In this document: positions 1 to 9,396 of the stretch, in pieces
Layout: each line of letters starts with the position of its first letter
Numbering within the stretch: the stretch's first letter is position 1
Source: Palaemon carinicauda
Taxonomy: Eukaryota > Arthropoda > Malacostraca > Decapoda > Palaemonidae
DNA: 64,000 nt
Assembly (NCBI RefSeq): GCF_036898095.1
Contig: NC_090738.1
Span: 56,306,648-56,370,647 of the forward strand
Direction: 5' to 3'
The notes under the pieces: generated by a model
Told to the model about the DNA's origin: nothing
Databases searched by the model: none
The model's input: the letters and a program-made list of their open reading frames with translations, nothing else
Made by a program: the position numbers and the translations under genes

Positions 1-1373
1 GACTCATTCTCCTTCATCTTGCAACAAGTCCCGGAACTGCAGATCGACCTCTTCGCGACGAGCGACAACAAGAAACTACCTCGATATGTAGCCCCATACG
101 AGAACCCCCTAGCGGAGGCGACGGACGCCATGTCCCTCGATTGCAACAGATAGACCAGGATTTACCTGTTCCCTCCAACCAATCTCCTGCTGAAGGTCCT
201 CAACAGGCTGAAATCCTTCCAAGGAACGGCAGCTCTAGTGGCTCCCAAGTGGCCAAAGAGCAACTGGTTCCCTCTGACAATGGAACTGAAGCTGAGGCTG
301 GTCCCTCTACCGAACCCAGCACTATCTCAACAGGTTCATAAGCCGACTGTCTTCGCTTCATCACAGAGAACCCAAAACCTTCATCTCATGATTTTCTCGC
401 CCTAGCGGTTAAGAAAAGATTTGGGATCTCAAGAGGCAGTATAGACTTCTTAGAAGAATACAAGTCCAAGTCAACAAGAAGACAATATGAATCGTCTTGG
501 AAAAAGTGGGTTGCTTTCGTTAAAGTAAAAGGACTGGAAGAAATCTCAATAGATATTTGTGTCCTTTATCCACCTTCATGAACAAGGTCTAGCAGCCAAC
601 ACAATAACCACATGTAAGTCTCCCCTGACTAGACCTCTTCTATACGCCTTCCAAGTGGACCTGACGAATGATATCTTTAACAAGATCCCGAAAGCATGTG
701 CTAGACTTAGGCCTGCAGCTCCTCTGAAGCCCATTTCATGGTCCTTGACCAAAGTCCTACATTATATTTCAACCATGAACAATGAAGATTGTTCCCTTAA
801 GGATCTAACTCAAAAAGTTATTTTCCTGTACGCTATAGCTTCAGGGGCCAGAGTTAGTGAAATAGTGGCCCTATCCAGAAATGAGGGCCATATTCAGTTC
901 ACAGACGTGGGAGAACTGAATCTCTTTCCTGATCCAACATTTCTCGCCAAAAACGAGCTACCCACTAAAAGATGGGGTCCCTGTAGAATCTGCCCACTGA
1001 AGGAAGATGTCTCTCTGTGCCCAGTAAATGTCTAAAGGTCTATCTTCAAAGAACTTCAGACTTCAGGGAAAAAAAGCTCTTTAAAGGAGAAACTTCAGGA
1101 TCAAACTTATCCCTAAAACAATTGATGGCGAAGCTCACCTACTTTATTCGCTGAGCGGATCCTGACAGTACACCCGCAGGTCATGATCCAAGGAAAATTG
1201 CTTCATCACTGAACTTTTTTCAGTATATGGATTTTGAGCATCTTCGCTCATATACTGGATGGAAGTTATCCAGAGTGTTCTATAAACATTATGCAAAGCA
1301 AGTGCATGAATTGAATAATTATGTGGTGGCGGCAGGTAGTGCATTAAAAACCTGTCGTCTAGTAAGGCGATGA
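1..1373 (+). pseudogene. Family II RNase H C-terminus and tyrosine recombinase fragment (D0, unit 1)
   Basis: The plus-strand translation starts in the region after RNase H (VPELQIDLFATSDN, like D1-D3) and then enters a recombinase: N-terminal SAM-like part around 400-550 (RRQYESSWKKW), catalytic core around 560-1300. Visible catalytic residues are the Arg of SGARVSE (~841), the H-x-x-R of GHDPRK (~1180) and the Tyr of KHYAKQ (~1290). Breaks: TGG to TAG at a Trp codon near 151, a frameshift near 555 and another at 1035 after CPVNV. In the family this enzyme would integrate a circular cDNA. This copy is dead. It is the part of D0 left of the element A insertion. Confidence 0.85.
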
Positions 1374-1550
1374 ACAGTGAATTGATTGAGACTCTCAATT
1401 AGGGTGAAAAGGTGTTGAAACTTACCAGTGCAATGGCTTTTTAAGTGAGTGTCACCATGGTGACACTAAAGACTGTTAAAAAAATCGCAGGTGTAGAATT
1501 ATACAGATAACACTTGTGCCGTGTGTACTTTTACAGTGTTGATAATATAT
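1374..1550 (+). other. D0 3' noncoding segment, unit 1
   Basis: Noncoding tail of the family II element between the YR stop and the family I insertion. It contains a perfect 18-bp palindrome, GTGTCACCATGGTGACAC, at 1449-1466. D1 and D2 have related sequence after their recombinase genes (for example the GTGACAC/GTGTCAC pair near 37407), which identifies this as family II 3' sequence. It is cut at 1550 by the right end of the family I element. Confidence 0.7.
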
Positions 1551-1740
1551 GACAAATTCGTAGATAATTTGTATTTTTCCTAACTATACAAACCTTAGCT
1601 ATTTACATGGGGTAATTACTTCGGCGTAGCTGAATGACGAGCCATAAAAGTTTTAACGAGGGTTTACTACCCCGCCGCTAGTTAGCGGGGGGGTAGGGAG
1701 GGGTAGCTAGCTACCCCCCCCCCTCCTCCACACCGGTGAG
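1551..1740 (-). repeat. Family I right inverted terminal repeat (unit 1)
   Basis: Starts at GACAAATTCG and runs through the shared ITR core to the CACCGGTG region. The inner ~160 bases are the inverted copy of the left ITR at 19650-19828. It contains a strong hairpin, GGGGTAGCTAGCTACCCC (1700-1717), and a CCGCTAGTTAGCGG stem. The outer ~50 bases differ from the left ITR, as is usual in DIRS elements, where the two ends are not identical. Confidence 0.85.
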
Positions 1741-1800
1741 TGCTTCACTTTGCTTAGAGGTAGGACTTATCTTGGGGGACAGGGCTGGCGGGCACATATG

Positions 1801-1902
1801 TGTAAATAGCTAAGGTTTGTATAGTTAGGAAAAATACAAATTATCTACGAATTTGTCATTTGTTCCGTAACTGAAATACAAACCACGCTATTTACATGGG
1901 GT
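1801..1902 (-). repeat. Family I internal complementary region, ICR (unit 1)
   Basis: On the plus strand this reads as the inverse of the element's right end (TGTAAATAGC... to CGAATTTGTC), then ATTT, then the left end (GTTCCGTAAC... to ATTTACATGGGG). It is therefore the two element ends joined through a 4-bp linker, which is the classic DIRS ICR thought to template end joining when the circular intermediate forms. It forms a ~58-bp-arm hairpin with the right ITR at 1551. Confidence 0.88.
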
Positions 1903-2377
1903 GACTTAACCCTTAGGAAGGGCGGTAAGTCCCCTGCCATACTGGCTTTGGCTTGCCCGGGGACCCCAAATTCGAGTGTGTAGGTACTCAAGAAGTAACG
2001 GGTCCCTGCTCCTCGCTGGCAGCTGTGAAACTGCTGCGGCCTACGTAAGCTGTGTGTGAAGGTGAGAAGTGACTCGTCCTAGGAAGTTGACCTGGAGTTC
2101 TTCAGATGGAAATCTAGGCTAGGACTCTCCCAATACCACCTCGTCAGGGTATGGGGACATGACAGTATTACATCTTAATACTAGGAACACAAGGAAGCAT
2201 GGTTTACCTGCAGAGGTTCGAGGTCAGCTGTGCAGAGAACCCAGGATGCTGCTTTCTCCAAGGGAGGAGAGGATGAAGAAAAGAATAAGGGCCAGGCAGA
2301 TCTTTTCATTCACGAAGACTAAAACCGGGTAACAATGCCCTCAACCCTCTGCTACTTGTCCAATAAGGAGCCTGAGG
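1903..2377 (-). other. Family I 3' noncoding region, unit 1
   Basis: Sequence between the YR stop and the ICR, with no open frame of interest. It is conserved in units 2 and 3 (7082-7557, 12264-12739), in element B (20799-21280) and in element C (35856-36313). Landmarks are the GACGAGTC.CCTAG block near 2070 and the CTCCAAGGGAGGAGAGGATGAAG block near 2257. Confidence 0.7.
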
Positions 2378-3856
2378 TTAGACCAGCTGCTGTGCAGCCA
2401 CCACAGGGCCGATAGAGAACGTATCAAGCCTCCTGTGTGTCACGTCTTGCAGGTAGTGTGCCGTGAAGGTGGTCTGACGCTTCCACACCCCAGCTTGAAG
2501 GACCTGCGTCACTGAAAAGTTCTTCTTGAAAGCCAGGGACTTAGCTACGCCCCTGATGTCATGCGCTCTAGGGCGACGTGACGGAGGAGGGTCAGGATTC
2601 AAGGCCAGGTGTATCACCTTGCGAATCCAGGCCGAGATGGTATTCCTGGTGACCCTCCTCTTCGTCTCCCCGGTGCTCACGAACAAGGCTCGCACCTGGG
2701 GACGAACTGCAGCTGTTCTTTTAAGATACAACCTCAGACTCCTAACTGGGCACAGTAGGAGATGGTCTGGGTCATCTATTACAGAACGGAGACTCGAGAC
2801 CCGGAAGGAGTCGAACCTTGGGTCCGGCACTCCCGGGTTCTGAGTCTTGGCAACAAACTCAGGGACGAAGCGGAACGTTACCTCCCTCCATCCCCTTGAA
2901 TGGGCGACTTCGTACGAGAGACCATGTAGCTCACTGACTCGCTTGGCCGAGGCCAAAGCTAACAGGAAAACCGTCTTCCAGGTAAGGTGGCGATCAGAAG
3001 CCTGGCGTAATGGTTCGTAGCGAGGTCTCTTCAGAGACCTGACGACTCGAACCACGTTCCATGGAGGAGGTCTCACTTCCGACTGAGGGCAGGTAAATTC
3101 ATAACTCCGTATGAGAAGAGAAAGTTCCAGCGAGGAAGAAATGTCCATTCCTTTAAGCCTGAAGGCAAGACTTAAGGCTGAGCGATAGCCTTTCACTGCC
3201 GAGACTGAAAGGCGCATTTCCTCCTGCAGATAAACACGGAACTCCGCATCGAGGGGAGAGATACCGCTTCCACGACACCAACCACAGAAAACTCGCCACT
3301 TCGCCTGGTAGACTCCTGCGGATGACTTGCGCAGGTGGCCAGAAATCCTGTTCGCAACTTGATGCGAAAATTCTCTCTCTATGAGGAGATGCTGGATAGT
3401 CTCCAGGCGTGAAGCCGAAGCGAAGCCACGGCTTTGTGGTAGATGTTGGAGTGTGGTTGTTTGAGTAGCTCGTGAAGTGGAGGGAGCTCCCTCGGAACCT
3501 CCGTGAGGAGTTCCAGAAGGTCTGGGAACCATTCTGCGTGATGCCATAGCAGAGCTATCAGGGTCATCAAGAGATGGACCGATATTCTGGTCTTGTTGAG
3601 TACCCTCCTCATCAGACAGAACGGGGGAAAGGGATACACATCGACGTTGTCCCACCGTTGTTGGAAGGCATTTTGCCAGAGCCTTGGGGTCCGGGACTGG
3701 GGAGCAGTACAGCGGGAGCTTGTAATTCAGCGCTGTAGCGAACAGGTCCACCGTCGGGGAACCCCACAAAGTTAGAACTTTGTTGGCTATCAGAGGATCC
3801 AAAGACCACTCGATACCCACTATCTGCGTCGCTCTGCTCAGACTGTCGGCGAGCAC
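2378..3856 (-). CDS. Family I tyrosine recombinase ORF with RNase H tail (unit 1)
   Basis: A 492-residue open frame. Residues 1-60 are the RNase H end (LADSLSRATQ holds the last catalytic Asp region; VDLFAT follows). A 2-bp deletion relative to elements B and C near LAKC fuses this frame to the recombinase frame, so residues ~62-155 are the overlapping YR N-terminal extension. The recombinase follows: SAM-like domain ~155-250, then Arg306 (AKRVSEL), His432-x-x-Arg435 (HDIR), Trp458 and Tyr468 (AHYLQD). All catalytic residues are present. The role would be integration of circular element DNA. The ORF is open, but it sits in a truncated, duplicated element with no visible promoter. Confidence 0.85.
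   Translation of the reverse strand: MLADSLSRATQIVGIEWSLDPLIANKVLTLWGSPTVDLFATALNYKLPLYCSPVPDPKALAKCLPTTVGQRRCVSLSPVLSDEEGTQQDQNIGPSLDDPDSSAMASRRMVPRPSGTPHGGSEGAPSTSRATQTTTLQHLPQSRGFASASRLETIQHLLIEREFSHQVANRISGHLRKSSAGVYQAKWRVFCGWCRGSGISPLDAEFRVYLQEEMRLSVSAVKGYRSALSLAFRLKGMDISSSLELSLLIRSYEFTCPQSEVRPPPWNVVRVVRSLKRPRYEPLRQASDRHLTWKTVFLLALASAKRVSELHGLSYEVAHSRGWREVTFRFVPEFVAKTQNPGVPDPRFDSFRVSSLRSVIDDPDHLLLCPVRSLRLYLKRTAAVRPQVRALFVSTGETKRRVTRNTISAWIRKVIHLALNPDPPPSRRPRAHDIRGVAKSLAFKKNFSVTQVLQAGVWKRQTTFTAHYLQDVTHRRLDTFSIGPVVAAQQLV
3379..3639 (-). pseudogene. RNase H C-terminal reading frame overlapping the YR frame (unit 1)
   Basis: This 86-residue frame (PFPPFCLMRRVLNKTR ... LRLHAWRLSSISS) is the true continuation of the RT/RNase H polyprotein, matching the uninterrupted equivalent in element C (34305-34850). 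It is read in a different phase from the YR ORF over the same bases, so it is part of the RT/YR gene overlap. The 2-bp deletion near 3696 cuts it off from its upstream half. Equivalent frames: 8559-8819 and 13741-14001. Confidence 0.7.
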
Positions 3857-3910
3857 ATTCCTTTTGCCTGGAATGAAGCGAGCCGCTAGTGAGATCGAGT
3901 GGACTTCGGA

Positions 3911-4216
3911 TCATCTCAGGATCTCTACTGCGAGATGGGATGGCTGTTCTGAAAAGTTACCTCCCTGCTTGTTGATATAAGCCACCACCGTGGTGTTGTC
4001 ACTCATCACCACCACAGAGTGGCCCACCAGGACTTGGTGGAACTTCTGAAGTGCCAGGAATACGGCCTTCATTTCTAACTGGTTTATGTGAAGGTACTTT
4101 TCTGATTCTGACCACAGGCCTGAGGTCCTGTGGTTCAGAACGTGGGCCCCCCACCCTTTGTTTGATGCGTCCGAGAACAGCATCAAATCCGTAGGTTCTC
4201 GTCCGCCACCCACCAC
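3911..4216 (-). pseudogene. Family I RNase H catalytic segment (unit 1)
   Basis: RNase H HI of DIRS type. It shows the Asp of LFSDASNKGWGAHV, the Glu of INQLEMKAVFLAL and the Asp of VVMSDNTTVVAYIN. It would degrade the RNA strand during reverse transcription. It is disconnected from RT by a short deletion next to ADENLR (about 35 bases present in element C, around 34005-34040, are missing). It ends at a TGA where element C has TGG (ILRW). The same lesions occur in units 2 and 3. Confidence 0.8.
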
Positions 4217-5157
4217 TGAAGGTCCGTCCGTTCCGCAGGACCCATAGGGATCAAAGTGTCAGGGGAGTCGTGGCCTTGACTCCACCGGGACTTGAGTCGC
4301 CACTGGAGGGATCTCATTCTGAGGCGACCGTTGGGAACGAGACGGGTCAGGGAGGAGAGGTGGCCGAGGAGACGAAGCCACGATTGGGCTGGGAGTTCTT
4401 CTCGATTGAGGAAAGGTCTCGCGACCTTCCTCAGCCTTGCTATCCTGTTGTCTGATGGGAAGGCTTTGTGGAGATTGGTGTCTATGACCATGCCTAGATA
4501 TACCAGTTTCTGAGAGGGCTGCAGGGAGGACTTCTCGAGATTTACCATGATCCCTAGATCCTGGCAAACTTCGAGGAGCTTGTCTCGGTGGCGAAGAAGG
4601 GTGGCCTCCGAGTCCGCTAGGATCAGCCAGTCGTCCAGATAACGAAGGAGACGGATGCCGATCCTGTGAGCCCACGAAGAGATGAGGGTGAATACTCTGA
4701 TGAACACCTGAGGGGCTGTGGAGAGACCGAAGCACAGCACCTTGAACTGGTAGATCTTGTTGTCTAGGCAGAATCTTAGGTACTTCCTTGAAGACGGATG
4801 GATTGGGATCTGGAAGTACGCGTCCTTCAGGTCCAGTGTACACATGAAGTCTTGTGGTCTCACCACAAGTCTGACCGTGTCTGCCGTCTCCATGCTGAAC
4901 GGAGTCTGCTTGACAAACCCGTTCAGGGTTGAGAGGTCGATGACTGGTCTCCAGCCTCCAGACGCCTTTCTCACAAGAAAGAGTCGACTGTAGAAGCCTG
5001 GGGACCCATCTACGACCTCCTGGAGAGCGTTCTTCTTCAACAGGGCCTGGACTTCTCCCCAAAGGGCTTGCCCTTTTGCCGATCCCATGGCAAAAGAGCT
5101 CAACGACACTGGATTCGCTGTCAGGGGAGGTAGAGAGGCTGTGAACGGGACGCGATA
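4183..5157 (-). pseudogene. Family I DIRS-type reverse transcriptase (unit 1)
   Basis: 308 residues are open from Met at 5109. Motif A is LDLKDAYF (Asp93), motif B is FGLSTAPQVF (127-136) and motif C is YLDD (157-160). This is the catalytic palm and fingers of a DIRS1-type RT. It lacks its natural upstream gag context because the unit junction lies at 5155-5157. It stops just after ADENLR by frameshift into RNase H. A second frame (4259-5188, 309 residues, Ser/Pro/Arg-rich) is open across the whole domain in the phase of the YR ORF. Confidence 0.85.
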
Positions 5158-5165
5158 GAGTCAGA
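5150..5165. other. Unit 1/unit 2 duplication junction
   Basis: Family I sequence just upstream of the RT start (gcgATA) switches to family II RNase H sequence (ATAgagtc) here. In intact element A the same place reads gcgATAacct (15977-15986), and in family II copies the other side reads caATAgagtc. The shared ATA at 5155-5157 is a 3-bp microhomology at the breakpoint. Confidence 0.85.
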
Positions 5166-6554
5166 ATGGTTCCTAGATGCAGACTCATTCTCCTTCATCT
5201 TGCAACAAGTCCCGGAACTGCAGATCGACCTCTTCGCGACGAGCGACAACAAGAAACTACCTCGATATGTAGCCCTATACGAGAACCCCCTAGCGGAGGC
5301 GACTTACGCCATGTCCCTCGATTGCAACAGATAGACCAGGATTTACCTGTTCCCTCCAACCAATCTCCTGCTGAAGGTCCTCAACAGGCTGAGATCCTTC
5401 CAAGGAACGGCAGCTCTAGTGGCTCCCAAGTGGCCAAAGAGCAACTGGTTCCCTCTGACAATGGAACTGAAGCTGAGGCTGGTCCCTCTACCGAACCCAG
5501 CACTATCTCAACAGGTTCATAAGCCGACTGTCTTCGCTTCATCACAGAGAACCCAAAACCTTCATCTCATGATTTTCTCGCCCTAGCGGTTAAGAAAAGA
5601 TTTGGGATCTCAAGAGGCAGTATAGACTTCTTAGAAGAATACAAGTCCAAGTCAACAAGAAGACAATATGAATCGTCTTGGAAAAAGTGGGTTGCTTTCG
5701 TTAAAGTAAAAGGACTGAAAGAAATCTCAATAGATATTTGTGTCCTTTATCCACCTTCATGAACAAGGTCTAGCAGCCAACACAATAACCACATGTAAGT
5801 CTCCCCTGACTAGACCTCTTCTATACGCCTTCCAAGTGGACCTGATGAATGATATCTTTAACAAGATCCCGAAAGCATGTGCTAGACTTAGGCCTGCAGC
5901 TCCTCTGAAGCCCATTTCATGGTCCTTGGACAAGGTCCTACATTATATTTCAACCATGAACAATGAAGATTGTTCCCTTAAGGATCTAACTCAAAAAGTT
6001 ATTTTCCTGTACGCTATAGCTTCAGGGGCCAGAGTTAGTGAAATAGTGGCCCTATCCAGAAATGAGGGCCATATTCAGTTCACAGACGTGGGAGAACTGA
6101 ATCTCTTTCCTGATCCAACATTGCTCGCCAAAAACGAGCTACCCACTAAAAGATGGGGTCCCTGGAGAATCTGCCCTCTGAAGGAAGATGTCTCTCTGTG
6201 CCCAGTAAATGTCTAAAGGTCTATCTTCGAAGAACTTCAGACTTCAGGGAAAAAAAGCTCTTTAAAGGAGAAACTTCAGGATCAAACTTATCCCTAAAAC
6301 AATTGATGGCGAAGCTCACCTACTTTATTCGCTGAGCGGATCCTGACAGTACACCCGCAGGTCATGATCCAAGGAAAATTGCTTCATCACTGAACTTTTT
6401 TCAGTATATGGATTTTGAGCATCTTCGCTCATATACTGGATGGAAGTTATCCAGAGTGTTCTATAAACATTATGCAAAGCAAGTGCATGAATTGAAGCAT
6501 TATGTGGTGGTGGCAGGTAGTGCATTATAAACCTGTCGTCTAGTAAGGCGATGA
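5158..6554 (+). pseudogene. Family II RNase H end and tyrosine recombinase fragment (unit 2)
   Basis: Same content as unit 1, here complete at its left edge: a TCAGAATGG start right after the junction, then the RNase H C-terminal region and the recombinase with SGARVSE, GHDPRK and KHYAKQ. It shares the Trp-to-TAG stop and the two frameshifts. Differences from unit 1 include ttg for ttt near 6121 (TLLAKN) and a TAA inside GSAL near the C-terminus. Confidence 0.83.
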
Positions 6555-6730
6555 ACAGTGAATTGATTGAGACTCTCAATTAGGGTGAAAAGGTGTTGAC
6601 ACTTACCAGTGCAATGGTTTTTAAGTGAGTGTCACCATGGTGACACTAAAGACTGTTAAAAAAATCTCAGGTGTAGAATTATACAGATAACACTTGTGCC
6701 GTGTGTACTTTTACAGTGTTGATAATATAT
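6555..6730 (+). other. D0 3' noncoding segment, unit 2
   Basis: Copy of 1374-1550, including the 18-bp palindrome at 6629-6646. Cut at 6730 by the family I right end. Confidence 0.65.
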
Positions 6731-7081
6731 GACAAATTCGTAGATAATTTGTATTTTTCCTAACTATACAAACCTTAGCTATTTACATGGGGTAATTACT
6801 TCGGCATAGCTGAATGATGAGCCATAAAAGTTTTAACGAGGGTTTACTACCCCGCCGCTAGTTAGCGGGGGGTAGGGAGGGGTAGCTAGCTACCCCCCCC
6901 CCCTCCTCCACACCGGTGAGTGCTTCACTTTGCTTAGAGGTAGGACTTATCTTGGGGGACAGGGCTGGCGGGCACATATGTGTAAAGAGCTAAGGTTTGT
7001 ATAGTTAGGAAAAATACAAATTATCTACGAATTTGTCATTTGTTCCGTAACTGAAATACAAACCACGCTATTTACATGGGG
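6731..7081 (-). repeat. Family I right ITR and ICR (unit 2)
   Basis: Right ITR at 6731-6920 and ICR at 6981-7081, the same arrangement as in unit 1. The ICR has one mismatch in the arm (AAGAGC for AATAGC near 6986). Between them lies the short stretch containing ACAGGGCTGGCGGGCACATA. Confidence 0.85.
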
Positions 7082-7557
7082 TGACTTAACCCTTAGGAAG
7101 GGCGGTAAGTCCCCTGCCATACTGGCTTTGGCTTGCCTGGGGACCCCAAATTCGAGTGTGTAGGTACTCAAGAAGTAACGGGTCCCTGCTCCTCGCTGGC
7201 AGCTGTGAAACTGCTGCGGCCTACGTAAGCTGTGTGTGAAGGTGAGAAGTGACTCGTCCTAGGAAGTTGACCTGGAGTTCTTCAGATGGAAATCTAGGCT
7301 AGGACTCTCCCAATACCACCTCGTCAGGGTATGGGGACATGACAGTATTACATCTTAATACTAGGAACACAAGGAAGCATGGTTTACCTGCAGAGGTTCG
7401 AGGTCAGCTGTGCAGAGAACCCAGGATGCTGCTTTCTCCAAGGGAGGAGAGGATGAAGAAAAGAATAAGGGCCAGGCAGATCTTTTCATTCACGAAGACT
7501 AAAACCGGGTAACAATGCCCTCAACCCTCTGCTACTTGTCCAATAAGGAGCCTGAGG
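7082..7557 (-). other. Family I 3' noncoding region, unit 2
   Basis: Copy of 1903-2377. No open frame or other feature seen. Confidence 0.65.
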
Positions 7558-9036
7558 TTAGACCAGTTGCTGTGCAGCCACCACAGGGCCGATAGAGAAC
7601 GTATCAAGCCTCCTGTGTGTCACGTCTTGCAGGTAGTGTGCCGTGAAGGTGGTCTGACGCTTCCACACCCCAGCTTGAAGGACCTGCGTCACTGGAAAGT
7701 TCTTCTTGAAAGCCAGGGACTTAGCTATGCCCCTGACGTCATGCGCTCTAGGGCGACGTGACGGAGGAGGGTCAGGATTCAAGGCCAGGTATATCACCTT
7801 GCGAATCCAGGCCGAGATGGTATTCCTGGTGACCCTCCTCTTCGTCTCCCCGGTGCTCACGAACAAGGCTCGCACCTGGGGACGAACTGCAGCTGTTCTT
7901 TTAAGATACAACCTCAGACTCCTAACTGGGCACAGTAGGAGATGGTCTGGGTCATCTATTACAGAACGGAGACTCGAGACCCGGAAGGAGTCGAACCTTG
8001 GGTCCGGCACTCCCGGGTTCTGAGTCTTGGCAACAAACTCAGGGACGAAGCGGAACGTTACCTCCCTCCATCCCCTTGAATGGGCGACTTCGTACGAGAG
8101 ACCATGTAGCTCACTGACTCGCTTGGCCGAGGCCAAAGCTAACAGGAAAACCGTCTTCCAGGTAAGGTGGCGATCAGAAGCCTGGCGTAATGGTTCGTAG
8201 CGAGGTCTCTTCAGAGACCTGACGACTCGAACCACGTTCCATGGAGGAGGTCTCACTTCCGACTGAGGGCAGGTAAATTCATAACTCCGTATGAGAAGAG
8301 AAAGTTCCAGCGAGGAAGAAATGTCCATTCCTTTAAGCCTGAAGGCAAGACTTAAGGCTGAGCGATAGCCTTTCACTGCCGAGACTGAAAGGCACATTTC
8401 CTCCTACAGATAAACGAGGAACTCCGCATCGAGGGGAGAGATACCGCTTCCACGACACCAACCACAGAAAACTCGCCACTTCGCCTGGTAGACTCCTGCA
8501 GATGACTTGCGCAGGTGGCCAGAAATCCTGTTCGCAACTTGATGCGAAAATCCTCTCTCTATGAGGAGATGCTGGATAGTCTCCAGGCGTGAAGCCGAAG
8601 CGAAGCCACGGCTTTGTGGTAGATGTTGGAGTGTGGTTGTTTGAGTAGCTCGTGAAGTGGAGGGAGCTCCCTCGGAACCTCCGTGAGGAGTTCCAGAAGG
8701 TCTGGGAACCATTCTGCGTGATGCCATAGCGGAGCTATCAGGGTCATCGAGAGATGGACCGATATTCTGGTCTTGTTGAGTACCCTCTTCATCAGACAGA
8801 ACGGGGGAAAGGCGTACACATCGACGTTGTCCCACCGTTGTTGGAAGGCATTTTGCCAGAGCCTTGGGGTCCGGGACTGGGGAGCAGTACAGCGGGAGCT
8901 TGTAATTCAGCGCTGTAGCGAACAGGTCCACCGTCGGGGAACCCCACAAAGTTAGAACTTTGTTGGCTATCAGAGGATCTAAAGACCACTCGATACCCAC
9001 TATCTGCGTCGCTCTGCTCAGACTGTCGGCGAGCAC
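7558..9036 (-). pseudogene. Family I tyrosine recombinase ORF split by a stop (unit 2)
   Basis: Same protein as in unit 1, but CAG (Gln) in LQEEM has become TAG at 8404-8406. This leaves a 210-residue N-terminal part (8404-9036) and a 279-residue catalytic part that begins at a downstream Met (8397). The catalytic Arg, HDVR, Trp and Tyr are all present in the lower part. Confidence 0.85.
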
Positions 9037-9090
9037 ATTCCTTTTGCCTGGAATGAAGCGAGCCGCTAGTGAGATCGAGTGGACTTCGGA

Positions 9091-9396
9091 TCATCTCAGG
9101 ATCTCTACTGCGAGATGGGATGGCTGTTCTGAAAAGTTACCTCCCTGCTTGTTGATATAAGCCACCACCGTGGTGTTGTCACTCATCACCACCACAGAGT
9201 GGCCCACCAGGACTTGGTGGAACTTCTGAAGTGCCAGGAACACGGCCTTCATTTCTAACTGGTTTATGTGAAGGTACTTTTCTGATTCTGACCACAGGCC
9301 TGAGGTCCTGTGGTTCAGAACGTGGGCCCCCCACCCTTTGTTTGATGCGTCCGAGAACAGCATCAAATCCGTAGGTTCTCGTCCGCCACCCACCAC
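9091..9396 (-). pseudogene. Family I RNase H segment (unit 2)
   Basis: Same residues as unit 1 (DASNKG, ELMKAV-type Glu segment, SDNTTV). Carries the same upstream deletion and the same downstream TGG-to-TGA stop, so both lesions are older than the duplication. Confidence 0.78.

Noticed and set aside
1552..1858. The ~300-bp inverted repeat as an independent MITE
   Set aside because: The block always sits at the 3' end of family I elements and its halves match the element ends; it is the right ITR plus ICR.
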